Shown piece after piece: positions 1-8,188 of a DNA stretch of 64,000 bases (positions are counted from its first letter, which is position 1; every line of letters begins with the position of its first letter). Position numbers and translations under genes: made by a program. The stretch is from assembly GCF_004886325.1 (NCBI RefSeq), contig NZ_QXFN01000001.1:62001-126000 (forward strand), written 5' to 3'. The notes under the pieces are model-generated. The model was not told where the DNA came from. It ran no database searches and saw only the letters and a list, made by a program, of their open reading frames with translations. This stretch comes from Cellulomonas telluris. GTDB lineage: Bacteria > Actinomycetota > Actinomycetes > Actinomycetales > Cellulomonadaceae.

Positions 1-1317
1 GGGGTCGGCCCGTCGCTGGAGGAGCCGCTCGTGCAGTCGTGGCAGACGGGGTTCCGCGGCTCGGTCGGCATGCACGAGGACACGTTGATCGCCGTCGCCC
101 CGGACGGTCAGGGGATCGTGGCGCTCGACGCGCGCGACGGGACGGTGCGGTGGCGCCAGGAGCGCGTGACCGAGGCGTCGATGTGCCAGCTCACGTCACA
201 GGACGCGCCGTCGGGCGTGGCGGCCACCGGGCCGACCGCGGGCACGGCAGCACCGGAGCCGGCGCTCGTCGCCTGCTTCGGCAGCGGTGGGAGCGGCGCC
301 ACCACCGTGCACGTCCTCGACCCCGCGACGGGGAGCCTGGAGCACACCCTCCTGGTCGGCGACCGGACGAGCAGCTGGACGCTGTCGGGCGCGGACCTCG
401 TCGTCATCGGCGTCTCCGAGGACGAGCACGTCACCGCCGGGCGGTGGTCGTTGCGGACGGGCGAGCAGCGCTGGTCCTACCGCAGCCCGGATGCGTTGCC
501 GGATGCCGGTGCCGCCCAGCAGGCGTTCGAGGTCGGCGACGAGGTGGTCGGTGCCACGATCGGGAGCTGGGAGGTCGTCCTCGACGCGCGCACGGGCGAG
601 GTCGCGCCCGACCGTGACGAGGAGGTCGTGGTCGTGGAGCCGGGCACGGGTCGGGTCCTGCCCACCGAGCCGTCCGACGACCCTCCCGCCGAAGAGGTCG
701 CCCGGTTCGACCTCGAGGACGGCGCGGTCGCGGTGGTCCGTCTCGGCGGCGGCACCGTGCGCACCGAGGTGACCGCGGCGGACGGCACGGTGCTGTGGGA
801 GCGCGACGGGCACGCGTTCCCGCCGCAGGTGGACGACGGCTCGGCCCCCGGGCTGCTGCTGATGACGTCCCCGGAGGGCGGAGGCCTGCGGGGCGTCGAC
901 GCGCGCACCGGCGACGTGCGGTGGGAGCAGGAGGCCGCCGGCTCCGGGCTCACCGGGCAGCCGCTGGTGCTCTCGTCGCTCGTCCTGGTCGCGACCGGCT
1001 CAGGCAGGTCCGCGTCCGGGGGCTCCACCGGGATGGTCGCCCTGGACCCCGGCTCGGGCGAGGTCGTGTGGGAGCACACGGCCGGCGACGTCGCCGGGTG
1101 GGAGGTCATGACCGACGGGCACCGGGTCCTCACCCTCGAGCACGTCGACGGCGCGCCGCACCTCGTCGCACGCGAGGTCCGCACCGGCACCGTCGCCTGG
1201 TCGGTGCCGGCCCCCGACGACGCCCACAGCCTGTGGCCGCTCGGAGACCACGGCGTCCTGGTGGTGGGGAACGACCACTGGACCGCGTTCCGGCCGCCGG
1301 ACGGCCGGGCCCGGTGA
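1..1317 (+). CDS. PQQ-like beta-propeller repeat protein (5' truncated)
   Basis: The reading frame is open from base 1, so the start lies upstream of the window and the N-terminus is missing. About six blade-like repeats are visible with the pattern (V/A)xD(A/P)xxGxxxW, for example VALDARDGTVRW, VHVLDPATGSLEH, GVDARTGDVRW and VALDPGSGEVVW. These are typical of PQQ-like (PF13360) eight-bladed propellers. In actinobacteria such proteins are usually secreted or membrane-anchored and often have a scaffold or substrate-binding role. No cofactor ligands can be assigned, so a dehydrogenase activity should not be assumed. The gene ends 37 bp before the stop of a convergent cold-shock protein gene. 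Confidence 0.85.
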   Translation, partial: GVGPSLEEPLVQSWQTGFRGSVGMHEDTLIAVAPDGQGIVALDARDGTVRWRQERVTEASMCQLTSQDAPSGVAATGPTAGTAAPEPALVACFGSGGSGATTVHVLDPATGSLEHTLLVGDRTSSWTLSGADLVVIGVSEDEHVTAGRWSLRTGEQRWSYRSPDALPDAGAAQQAFEVGDEVVGATIGSWEVVLDARTGEVAPDRDEEVVVVEPGTGRVLPTEPSDDPPAEEVARFDLEDGAVAVVRLGGGTVRTEVTAADGTVLWERDGHAFPPQVDDGSAPGLLLMTSPEGGGLRGVDARTGDVRWEQEAAGSGLTGQPLVLSSLVLVATGSGRSASGGSTGMVALDPGSGEVVWEHTAGDVAGWEVMTDGHRVLTLEHVDGAPHLVAREVRTGTVAWSVPAPDDAHSLWPLGDHGVLVVGNDHWTAFRPPDGRAR

Positions 1318-1354
1318 CGACCGCGTCAGGGCGCCGGGTCCGGCCGTCCCCTGC

Positions 1355-2317
1355 TCACAGCAGCTCGACGCGGTCCGCCTGGGGTCCGCGGTCGCTCTGC
1401 CGCACGGTGAACCGGACCCGGTCGCCCTCCTCCAGCACCTCGCCGCCGCGGACGACCGACACGTGCACGAACAGGTCGTCGCCGCCCGCGTCGGGGGTGA
1501 TGAAGCCGAAGCCGCGGTCCGCGTCGTAGCGCGCGACGACGCCCTCGCCGCCGCGGACGGGTGCGCCGGACGACGCCGGGCGCGCCGGGCGGCCGCGGTC
1601 CGGCGCCGCGGGCCGGCCGCGGCCGGACGGCGCGGGCGCGCGCCGCGGCCCGGAGCCGCCCACGAGCCGCACCTCGCGGGCCTGCGGACCCCGGTCGCTC
1701 TCGGCGACGTCGAACGTGATGCGGTCGCCCTCGACGAGCTCGGTCACGCCCATGAGCGCCTTGGCGTGGACGAACACGTCCTCGCCGCCGTCGTCGCGGA
1801 CCGCGAAGCCGAAGCCCTTCTCGGCGTCGTAGAACGTCACCGTGCCGTCGGCCCCGTCGGACGCGGCGGCCTGGCGCGCGGCCTCGGGTCCCAGCGGCAG
1901 CAGGTGGTCCGCCTGCGGGCCCTTCTCCCCCGGGACGACCAGGAACGCGACCCGCTGCCCCTCCGAGACCACGCCGCCGCCGACGATGGCCGAGCTGTGC
2001 AGGAAGATCTCCGCGCCGCCGCCGTCGGGGCTGACGAACCCGTAGCCCTTCGCCGGCTCGTACCAGCTGACGGTGCCGAGCACCCCGAGCGCGGCGTCGG
2101 CGGCCACGTCGCCCGTGACGCGCACACGGCGCGCCACCGGGCCGCGGTCGCCCTCGCCGAGCTCGAACTCCACCGTCTGCCCCTCGCGGAGCACCCGCGG
2201 GCCGTCGTCGCCGACGACCTCGGACGCGTGGACGAACAGGTCCTCGGCGTCCTCCCCGAGGTCGAGGAAGCCGAACCCCCGCTCGGCGTCGAACCAACGG
2301 ACGGTTGCCTGGGGCAC
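1355..2317 (-). CDS. Protein of four tandem cold-shock domains
   Basis: This 320-aa protein holds four complete cold-shock domains. Each shows the RNP1-like K/RG(F/Y)GF and RNP2-like (V/I)F(V/L)H motifs: ERGFGF/LFVH, AKGYGF/IFLH, EKGFGF/VFVH and DRGFGF/LFVH. A Pro/Arg/Gly-rich linker separates domains 3 and 4. Bacterial Csp proteins are normally about 67-70 aa with one domain that binds single-stranded RNA or DNA, so four in tandem is unusual. The GTG start at 2317 is chosen because a GAGGAG Shine-Dalgarno sequence lies just upstream; the open frame extends further but has no domain. The likely role is as an RNA chaperone with multivalent binding (inference). Confidence 0.85.
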   Translation of the reverse strand: MPQATVRWFDAERGFGFLDLGEDAEDLFVHASEVVGDDGPRVLREGQTVEFELGEGDRGPVARRVRVTGDVAADAALGVLGTVSWYEPAKGYGFVSPDGGGAEIFLHSSAIVGGGVVSEGQRVAFLVVPGEKGPQADHLLPLGPEAARQAAASDGADGTVTFYDAEKGFGFAVRDDGGEDVFVHAKALMGVTELVEGDRITFDVAESDRGPQAREVRLVGGSGPRRAPAPSGRGRPAAPDRGRPARPASSGAPVRGGEGVVARYDADRGFGFITPDAGGDDLFVHVSVVRGGEVLEEGDRVRFTVRQSDRGPQADRVELL

Positions 2318-2424
2318 GGTGCTACTCCTCGGTGAAACGGCGGTTGCTGTCCCCCAGTGTCCCCGACGGATCCGCGGAGCGGCGACCCACGCCCGCCCAC
2401 GGGTCCCTCCGGCGGTCCCGTCGG

Positions 2425-3192
2425 TCAGTCGCCGGGGGTCAGGATCTCGTCCAGCAACCGCTCCACCTGGTCGCGGACGTACGCGGCGGTGTCGTCGATG
2501 CCGAGCACCCGCTGACGCGACACCTCGAACGCGACCAGCCCCTGCAGGCGCTGGTAGCCCATGACGAACAGGTAGGCCTCGTCGGGCGAGAAGCCGGGGA
2601 ACCCCGCGTCGGCCCCCGGCACGCTCCCCACCCCCTCGGGCGGCGGGGGGACGACCGGTGTGCGCAGCCGCCCGGCCTGCCGGGCGGCGTCGTAGACCTG
2701 GAAGAAGGCGGTGCCCACGCGCCTCGCGGCGGCGTCCGTCGGCCCGCCGGGAGGCGCCTCGTACCCGGGCAGGGGGTACCCCAGGACGAGCTGGTACTCG
2801 GCCGGGTGGGCGAGCGCCCACGCACGGAAGGCGAGGGACGTCGCCCGCAGGCGCGCGCGGTGCCCGCCGGCGGGCAGGGCGTCCGTGGCGCGCTCGCAGG
2901 CCGAGGCGAGCTCCGCCCAGCACTCGGCGATGAGCAGGGTGAGGATCTCGTCCCGGCCGCGGACGTGCTTGTACAGGGACGACGGCGCGACCCCCAGGCG
3001 CCGTGCGACCTCGCGGATGACGACCTGGTCCGGCCCGCCGGTGACCAGCAGCTCGCGGGCGGCCGTGAGGATGCGCCGCTCGGAGAGCCCGGCACCGCGC
3101 GGACGCCGGACGGCGTCGGGGCCGTCGGCGGGCTCACCGGTCGGGCCGGGGACCGCCCTGCCGGCGTCGTCGGGGGAGGCGCTGGTCCGCAT
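2425..3192 (-). CDS. TetR/AcrR family transcriptional regulator with TetR_C/WHG-type ligand domain
   Basis: The 255-aa protein has a basic, Pro-rich N-terminal tail. A TetR helix-turn-helix follows at residues 35-85 (ILTAARELL, then VIREVARRLGVAPSSLYKHV), and then an all-helical ligand-binding domain. The ATG at 3192 sits 6 nt after a TAACCT -10 (3204-3199), so the mRNA is probably leaderless. The gene is divergent from the membrane protein at 3320, and three dyad operators lie between them; the first touches its own -10. Autoregulation and control of the divergent gene are therefore likely. The inducing ligand is unknown. Confidence 0.9.
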   Translation of the reverse strand: MRTSASPDDAGRAVPGPTGEPADGPDAVRRPRGAGLSERRILTAARELLVTGGPDQVVIREVARRLGVAPSSLYKHVRGRDEILTLLIAECWAELASACERATDALPAGGHRARLRATSLAFRAWALAHPAEYQLVLGYPLPGYEAPPGGPTDAAARRVGTAFFQVYDAARQAGRLRTPVVPPPPEGVGSVPGADAGFPGFSPDEAYLFVMGYQRLQGLVAFEVSRQRVLGIDDTAAYVRDQVERLLDEILTPGD

Positions 3193-3203
3193 CCGGAGAG
3201 GTT

Positions 3204-3296
3204 AGCGAACCCTGTTCGCCCCGTCGGCGCGCATGCGGTGGACACAGGCGAACAGCGTTCGCTACTGTCGGCGGCCATCGGCGAACACCGTTCGCC
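3204..3296. promoter_or_regulatory. Three TetR-type operators in the divergent promoter region
   Basis: Three 17-bp dyads fit GGCGAAC-N3-GTTCGCC. The site at 3280-3296 has two perfect 7-bp arms. The sites at 3247-3263 and 3204-3220 each have one outer mismatch. Their centres are 43 and 33 bp apart, close to whole helical turns. The 3204 site abuts the -10 of the TetR gene, and the 3280 site lies just upstream of the GGAGG of the membrane protein gene. The dyad and its place are directly visible; assigning it to the adjacent TetR protein is inference. Confidence 0.8.
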
Positions 3297-3319
3297 ACTC
3301 GTTCGGAGGTGTTCTCCCG

Positions 3320-4345
3320 ATGTCGCTCCTCACCGCCGCGTGGGGCGTGTCCCGCGCCTACACGACCCTCACCGCCCTCCACGTCCTCGCGCTCCCGGTG
3401 CTCGTCGCGCTCGCGCTGACGGACGCGACGGTCGTCGACGGCGCCCCGCTGTGGGCCAAGCCGCTGAAGTTCGCCCTGTCCTTCCTGGCGCTCGGCCCGG
3501 CGATGCTCTGGATCTACGCGCGCGTGACCCGGACACGGGCCGTCCGGGTGCTGCTCGAGGTCACGGGGTGGGCGATGGTCCTCGAGGCCGTCCTGATCAC
3601 CGGCCAGGCGGCACGGGGACGGGCGTCGCACTTCAACCACGAGACGCCGCTGGACGCCGCCGTGTTCGCCGTGATGGGCGCGGCCGTGGGCGTCTTCGCC
3701 CTGGCCGTCGCCGGCCTCGGCCTCCTGCTGACCCGTTCGCGTCTCGGGTCCGGCCCCCTCGCCCTGGCGGTGCGGCTCGCGGTGCTCGTCATGCTCGGCG
3801 GGAGCCTCGTCGGCTTCCTCATGCCGAGCCCGCAGCCCGGGCAGGACGTCGAGGGCCCACGGATCGGGGCGCACTCGGTGGGCGGCGCGGACGGCGGTCC
3901 GGGTCTCCCGCTGCTCGGCTGGTCGAGCGAGCACGGCGACCTGCGGGTCGCGCACTTCCTCGGCCTGCACGCGCTGCAGGTGCTGCCGCTGGTCGCCCTC
4001 GCCGTGGCGTGGCTCGCCGCCGAGCACCGCCTGGACGTGGGCCTGCGACGCCAGCGCCTCGCGGTCGGCCTCGCCGCGGGCGCGTGGGCGGGGCTCACGG
4101 TCGTCGCCCTGGTGCAGGCCCTGCGCGCCCAGCCCGTCGTCGCACCGGACGGCGTGACCTGGATGAGCGCCGCCGTCCTCGTCGGCCTGCCGGGCGCGGC
4201 CGCCGTCGTCGCGGTGGTGACCGGGCGCGGGTCCGCGGCCGCCTCGCGCACCGCGGCCGGCTCCGCTGCCAGGATCACCCCGTGGACGTCTTCGCGGAGA
4301 TCGCCGACGAGCGGCGTGCGCTGGCCGACCAGGTCGCACCCCTGA
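3320..4345 (+). CDS. Multi-pass membrane protein of unknown function
   Basis: This 341-aa protein has about eight to nine hydrophobic segments, beginning with LTALHVLALPVLVALAL near residues 17-33. A polar loop near residues 170-210 includes LMPSPQPGQDVEG and a Gly-rich stretch. No transporter signature was recognised. The ATG at 3320 is preceded by GGAGG at about 10 nt. It is divergent from the TetR gene with three operators between, so it is probably the repressor's main target, perhaps in efflux or stress. Its last 64 bp overlap the next gene, and the C-terminal 25 residues are Ser/Arg-rich and hydrophilic, so that tail may be less conserved. Confidence 0.8.
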   Translation: MSLLTAAWGVSRAYTTLTALHVLALPVLVALALTDATVVDGAPLWAKPLKFALSFLALGPAMLWIYARVTRTRAVRVLLEVTGWAMVLEAVLITGQAARGRASHFNHETPLDAAVFAVMGAAVGVFALAVAGLGLLLTRSRLGSGPLALAVRLAVLVMLGGSLVGFLMPSPQPGQDVEGPRIGAHSVGGADGGPGLPLLGWSSEHGDLRVAHFLGLHALQVLPLVALAVAWLAAEHRLDVGLRRQRLAVGLAAGAWAGLTVVALVQALRAQPVVAPDGVTWMSAAVLVGLPGAAAVVAVVTGRGSAAASRTAAGSAARITPWTSSRRSPTSGVRWPTRSHP

Positions 4346-4914
4346 CCCCGGAGCAGCGGGCGACCAGGAGCCTGTGCGCGGCGTGGAGCGTCCACGACGT
4401 CGTCGCGCACCTGGTCATGCCGCTCGAGGTGAGCACCCCGAGGCTCGTGCTGGCGGTGCTGCTGGCGGGGGGCAGCTTCGACCGGGCGAACGAGCGGGTG
4501 ACCGGGCGGCTCGCGCAGCGCCCCTTCGCCGAGCTCGTGGACGTGCTGCGACGCAAGGCGGACACCCGGTTCACGCCACCGGGCTCGGGCCCGGAGGCAC
4601 CGCTGGTCGACGTGCTGGTGCACGGCCTCGACATCCGCCGCCCCCTGGGGCTGCACCGCGACGTCCCGGCGCCGCGGCTGCGCACGGCGCTGACGTTCCT
4701 GATGACGTCCCCCTCGGGCCTGGTGCCGAAGGGGGCGCTCTCAGGGCTGCGGCTCGAGGCGACGGACGTCGACTGGGCGCACGGCCGCGGACCGGCGGTG
4801 CGCGGCACGGCCGAGGCGCTGCTGCTGGTCAGCACCGGTCGCACCGCGGGGCTCGACTCCCTCGCCGGCGACGGGGTGCCGACGCTGCGCCGGCGGGTCC
4901 TCGGCGCGAGGTGA
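4282..4914 (+). CDS. Maleylpyruvate isomerase family mycothiol-dependent protein (DinB-like fold)
   Basis: This 210-aa protein starts VDVFAEIADERRALADQV and carries the family N-terminal pattern LCAAWSVHDVVAHL (residues 32-45). The later histidine in LVDVLVHGLDIRRPLG is also a typical position. Members of the MDMPI/DinB group bind a metal through three histidines and use mycothiol, the actinobacterial thiol; the substrate cannot be inferred here. The GTG at 4282 follows CAGGAT (4270-4275) by 6 nt, a leaderless-type arrangement inside the preceding gene. This produces a 64-bp same-strand overlap with that gene in another frame. Confidence 0.75.
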   Translation: MDVFAEIADERRALADQVAPLTPEQRATRSLCAAWSVHDVVAHLVMPLEVSTPRLVLAVLLAGGSFDRANERVTGRLAQRPFAELVDVLRRKADTRFTPPGSGPEAPLVDVLVHGLDIRRPLGLHRDVPAPRLRTALTFLMTSPSGLVPKGALSGLRLEATDVDWAHGRGPAVRGTAEALLLVSTGRTAGLDSLAGDGVPTLRRRVLGAR

Positions 4915-5084
4915 CGGCGTCCGGCTCCCCCGAGCGCGTCGCGGTGCAGGCGGGTGGTCGTCGACGCACGCCGCGACCGCCACGGACACCGGCCGGATCA
5001 TCTCCTCGCTCGCTGCTCCTCCGCCCGTCCACGCACTGGGCCGCACCTCGGACGGGGGCCGGGGTGCGCTGGGACGATGTGCGG

Positions 5085-5630
5085 ATGCACGAGCACGAAC
5101 GCCCGGCACCGTTGCGCCTCAGGGCGCTCGGACCCCACGACGAGAGCGCCGCCTGGGCAGCGCACGATGAGATGGCGCGCGAGGGCTTCGAGTTCCTGCC
5201 CCGTGCCGAGCGCGACGGCGACTGGGCCGCGTACCTGCGCCGGCTGGAGGACGAGCGGACGGGCGCCGACCTCCCCGCCGGCCGGGTCCCGGCCACCTTC
5301 CTGGTCGCGGACGTCGCGGGCGTCGTCGTCGGACGGGTCTCGGTCCGGCACACGCTGAACGACCACCTGTCGGTCGTCGGCGGGCACATCGGGTACGTGG
5401 TGCTGCCCGCGTACCGCCGGCGCGGGTACGCCACCGCCATGCTGCGCGAGTCCCTGGTCGTCGCGCGGTCCGCCGGGGTGCACCGGGTGCTGGTCACGTG
5501 CGACGACGAGAACGTCGCGTCGATCCGGACGATCGAGCGGTGCGGCGGGGTCCTGGAGGACGTCGTGCACGTCCCGGGCGCCCCTGGGGTCAAGCGTCGC
5601 TACCGGGTGGCCACGGACGGGAGCTCCTGA
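5085..5630 (+). CDS. GNAT family N-acetyltransferase (RimJ/RimL-like)
   Basis: The 181-aa protein has the GNAT acetyl-CoA loop in YVVLPAYRRRGYATAMLRES (about residues 104-123), preceded by the beta-4 strand GGHIGYVVL. The end VTCDDENVASIRTIERCGG is typical of RimJ/RimL-type N-acetyltransferases, in which the Asn/Ile segment contacts the cofactor. The acceptor substrate is unknown. The ATG at 5085 follows GACGAT (5073-5078) by 6 nt and has no Shine-Dalgarno sequence, so a leaderless transcript is likely. A GTG two codons upstream is the alternative start. The 170 bp before it show no recognisable gene. Confidence 0.85.
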   Translation: MHEHERPAPLRLRALGPHDESAAWAAHDEMAREGFEFLPRAERDGDWAAYLRRLEDERTGADLPAGRVPATFLVADVAGVVVGRVSVRHTLNDHLSVVGGHIGYVVLPAYRRRGYATAMLRESLVVARSAGVHRVLVTCDDENVASIRTIERCGGVLEDVVHVPGAPGVKRRYRVATDGSS

Positions 5631-5694
5631 GCGACGTCCGTCACCGAGGTGGTGGGGACCGACGCCGACGGCGCGCCGGTCCTGCCGCCCCCCG

Positions 5695-6285
5695 TCAGCG
5701 CCGGCCTGGGTCGCCGAGCGGGGCGAACACGACTCCGTACGCCGGCCGGCTCGGCCCGTGCCAGGCGTAGAGCGGGTGCCCGCGTTCCCGAGCGAGGCGC
5801 GCCCAGCCCAACCTGCCGAGCCGGCCGCTCACGTCGACCACGTCCCGGGGCCACTGCGTCGCGCAGAGCCACGCCCGCCCGACCTCGTGGAACCGCCGCA
5901 CGAACCGGGTGAGGTCCCTGTCGCCGTCCGCGTCGTCGTCGTCCGCCAGCCGGATCATCTCCTCGTTGGCGGCGGCCATCGCGTCGACGAACGCGTCGCT
6001 GCACCGGTGCAGCACGCCGGGACCGGCACGGTCGACGACCACCAGCGCGTCGTCCGCCGGCCGGCCGGTCAACGCGGTGTACAGGGCGGCGGTGTGGCGC
6101 GGCAGCTCGCCGTCGTCCTGCCGCGTCGGTCCCGCGAGGGCACGTCTGCGGTTGCCCGTGGGGACGCACGGCCCGGTCGCGGTGTCCATCTCGCGCAGCC
6201 GCTTCTCGGGCACCGTGAAGACGACCACGGTGATGCTCGGGTCGAGCATGCCCCGCACGCGCGACCACCAGGCGGCCGTCCTCAT
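5695..6285 (-). CDS. Conserved hypothetical protein
   Basis: The 196-aa cytoplasmic-looking protein has no signal peptide or membrane segment and was not recognised. Visible features are an N-terminal hydrophobic strand (SITVVVFTV), an acidic run DDDDADGD near residue 120, and several Trp and Arg residues in the C-terminal half (RAWLCATQWPRDVVDVSG). The ATG at 6285 lies 6 nt after TAGCCT (6297-6292), which supports both the start and leaderless expression. It is divergent from the P-loop kinase gene at 6338, and the two -10 elements are about 30 bp apart. Third-position GC bias matches its neighbours, so it is probably a real gene. Confidence 0.65.
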   Translation of the reverse strand: MRTAAWWSRVRGMLDPSITVVVFTVPEKRLREMDTATGPCVPTGNRRRALAGPTRQDDGELPRHTAALYTALTGRPADDALVVVDRAGPGVLHRCSDAFVDAMAAANEEMIRLADDDDADGDRDLTRFVRRFHEVGRAWLCATQWPRDVVDVSGRLGRLGWARLARERGHPLYAWHGPSRPAYGVVFAPLGDPGRR

Positions 6286-6337
6286 GGCCGGAGGCTAGCG
6301 CCCGCGGCCGTCGCCGGAACGGCGCGATACTGGTCCC

Positions 6338-6865
6338 GTGGCCGAGCTCGTCGTCGTCACCGGCCCCCCGGGAGCCGGCAAGTCGACGGTCGCCGCCCTG
6401 CTCGTGGACCGCTTCACGCCGTCGGCGCTCGTCACCGGCGACACGTTCTTCGCGTTCCTCGCGCGCGGTGCCCTTCCTCCCTGGCTCCCCGAGGCGCACG
6501 CGCAGAACACGGTCGTCGTCGACGCGGCCGCGGCGGCGACGGGCCGCTTCGTGGCCGGCGGTCTGCACGTCGTCTACGACGGGGTCGTCGGTCCCTGGTT
6601 CGTCGACCGGCTCGCCGCCGAGGTCCCCGACCTGCACTACGTGGTGCTGCTGCCGCCGCTGGCCACGTGCCTCGAGCGGGTGGCGACGCGCACGGGGCAC
6701 GGGTTCACCGACGCGGACGCGGCGCGGCGGATGCACCGGGAGTTCGCGAACGCCGACGTCGCGGCCCGCCACCTCGTCACCGGGGCGACCGCCGACGCCG
6801 CCGCCGTGGTCGACGAGATCGAGGACCGCCTGCGCGACGGGTCGCTCCGGCTACGCGACGGCTGA
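6338..6865 (+). CDS. AAA-type P-loop kinase-like ATP-binding protein
   Basis: The 175-aa protein opens with a beta-strand and Walker A motif (VVVTGPPGAGKST, residues 5-17). A possible Walker B/substrate region follows (VVYDGVVGPW, residues 77-86), then a lid-like segment, RVATRTGHGFTDADAARRMH. This resembles the small nucleotide or sugar kinases and zeta-toxin-like phosphotransferases that act on small molecules. No antitoxin is adjacent, so toxin function is not supported. The GTG at 6338 follows GATACT (6326-6331) by 6 nt. Its 3' end overlaps the convergent nitrilase gene by 15 bp. Confidence 0.8.
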   Translation: MAELVVVTGPPGAGKSTVAALLVDRFTPSALVTGDTFFAFLARGALPPWLPEAHAQNTVVVDAAAAATGRFVAGGLHVVYDGVVGPWFVDRLAAEVPDLHYVVLLPPLATCLERVATRTGHGFTDADAARRMHREFANADVAARHLVTGATADAAAVVDEIEDRLRDGSLRLRDG

Positions 6866-7678
6866 GCCCGCCGTCGCGGCGGTCCGGGCGCGCGGCCGCA
6901 GCTCGACCTCGACGACGAGCACGCCGTCGGCGTCCACCCCGTACGGGCCCTGCCGCAGCGTGCGCCCGTCCCGGCCCACCGCGAGCGACGCGCCGATGCA
7001 CCCCCAGCCGTCCCACTCGCCCCCGACGACCGGGCCCACGTTGCTCACGCCGACCACCGGCATGTCGTGCGCGGTCGCGAGCTCCCGGTAGGGCGCCTCC
7101 CACTCGGCGCCGTACGGGTCGGCCCCGTTGTCGTGGTCCGGCGGCACCGCCCACGCCGACGGCGAGAGCAGGACCTCCGCACCCATGAGCCCCAGCGCGT
7201 GCCCGATGCCCGTGGTCGCCGCGGAGTTGTCCGCGCAGATGTTTAGCCCGATGCGGCCCAGCGGGGTGTCGGCCACCGCGAGCGAGGAGCCGGTCGTGTA
7301 CACCGCCCGGGCGAAGTCGAGCTCGTGGATCTTGCGGTGCCGCAGCAGCAGCTCGCCGGTGGCCGAGAGCAGGACGGCAGAGTTGTGGACGTGGTCGCCC
7401 GCCCGCTCGGTGAGGCCGGCGGCGACGAGGACGCCGTGCTCGCGGGCCGCGCCGGCGAGCGCGTCGACGCGCGGCCCCGGGATCGGCTCGGCGAGCGTCC
7501 GGGCGCTCTCGTGCGTCCAGCCGAGATCGAGGCACTCGGGCAGGACGACGACGTCGCAGCCGGCCCGCGCGGCCTCGGCGATCGCGGCGCGGGCGCGGGC
7601 CAGGTTGTCGTCGGGCCGTCCGGGCACCACGAGCAGCTGCGCCATGCCGACCCGGATCGTCCGGCTCCCGTCGGTCAT
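6851..7678 (-). CDS. Carbon-nitrogen hydrolase (nitrilase superfamily)
   Basis: The 275-aa protein carries the complete Glu-Lys-Cys triad of the nitrilase/amidase superfamily: E48 in VVLPECLDLG, K116 in HRKIHELDF, and C148 in GLNICADN. Such enzymes hydrolyse amide or nitrile bonds in small molecules, for example omega-amidase, N-carbamoyl hydrolase or deaminated-glutathione amidase. The substrate cannot be chosen from sequence alone. The ATG at 7678 overlaps the stop codon of the upstream HNH-like gene in ATGA, so the two are translationally coupled. The C-terminal 15 bp overlap the convergent kinase gene. Confidence 0.88.
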   Translation of the reverse strand: MTDGSRTIRVGMAQLLVVPGRPDDNLARARAAIAEAARAGCDVVVLPECLDLGWTHESARTLAEPIPGPRVDALAGAAREHGVLVAAGLTERAGDHVHNSAVLLSATGELLLRHRKIHELDFARAVYTTGSSLAVADTPLGRIGLNICADNSAATTGIGHALGLMGAEVLLSPSAWAVPPDHDNGADPYGAEWEAPYRELATAHDMPVVGVSNVGPVVGGEWDGWGCIGASLAVGRDGRTLRQGPYGVDADGVLVVEVELRPRARTAATAGSAVA

Positions 7679-8118
7679 CGCGCGCGCACCGCCAGCAGGA
7701 ACTGCCCGCCGCCGGGCTCGACCTGCGTCGTCACCGGCAGGTCGGGCGCGAACCGCGACAGCCGGTCGGCCAGCCAGTCGGCGGCCGCGTCGGCGTCGGA
7801 CCGGCTGGGGCAGCGGGCGACGACCTCGCGCCCGCCCTTGCGCCGCAGCCGCTCGACCGTCTCCGCGATGGGCGCGGGGTCGATGACGAAGAGGTCCGGC
7901 GACCACGGCACGACCGGCTTCACGGCGCCCTTGCGCGTGTTGCAGGCCCGGTGCGCGAGCCGCTCGACGCCCGTCGTCCCCTTCTTGCCCTTGACGAGTG
8001 CACCCGAGTCGACGCTCGGGCCGAGGTCGGAGTTCACCGAGGCGTCGGGGTCCACGGGCTCGTCGCACAGCCAGCAGCGCCACCCGTCGCGGGCGCCGAC
8101 GTCGCTCAGGTTGCTCAT
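7675..8118 (-). CDS. HNH-like zinc-finger protein
   Basis: The 147-aa protein has an HNH-type core in its first half. A CxxC knuckle is in RCWLCDEPVDPD (residues 14-25), and RLAHRACNTRKG (about residues 53-64) supplies the His and the CN motif seen in HNH endonucleases. The second CxxC is reduced to one Cys. The second half, with RRKGGREVVARCPSRSDADAAADWL, looks like a separate alpha/beta domain. The ATG at 8118 follows TACCGT by 6 nt (leaderless type). It is the first gene of a two-gene operon with the nitrilase. Nuclease activity is not certain; it may be a nucleic-acid-binding protein. Confidence 0.7.
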   Translation of the reverse strand: MSNLSDVGARDGWRCWLCDEPVDPDASVNSDLGPSVDSGALVKGKKGTTGVERLAHRACNTRKGAVKPVVPWSPDLFVIDPAPIAETVERLRRKGGREVVARCPSRSDADAAADWLADRLSRFAPDLPVTTQVEPGGGQFLLAVRAR

Positions 8119-8188
8119 GCGCGCACGGTAGCCCTCTCCCGCCGCTCCCTCGCCGCCGGTCCCGCGCGCCGGCCGCTACGGTCGACCG

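Noticed and set aside
6338-6865. Zeta-toxin type kinase of a toxin-antitoxin pair
   Set aside because: No adjacent small antitoxin gene in the operon; fold similarity alone is insufficient.
5758-7188. Plus-strand open frames of 300-480 codons over the hypothetical, kinase and nitrilase genes
   Set aside because: Arg/Pro/Ala-rich with no motif; the real genes in that region carry complete catalytic motifs.
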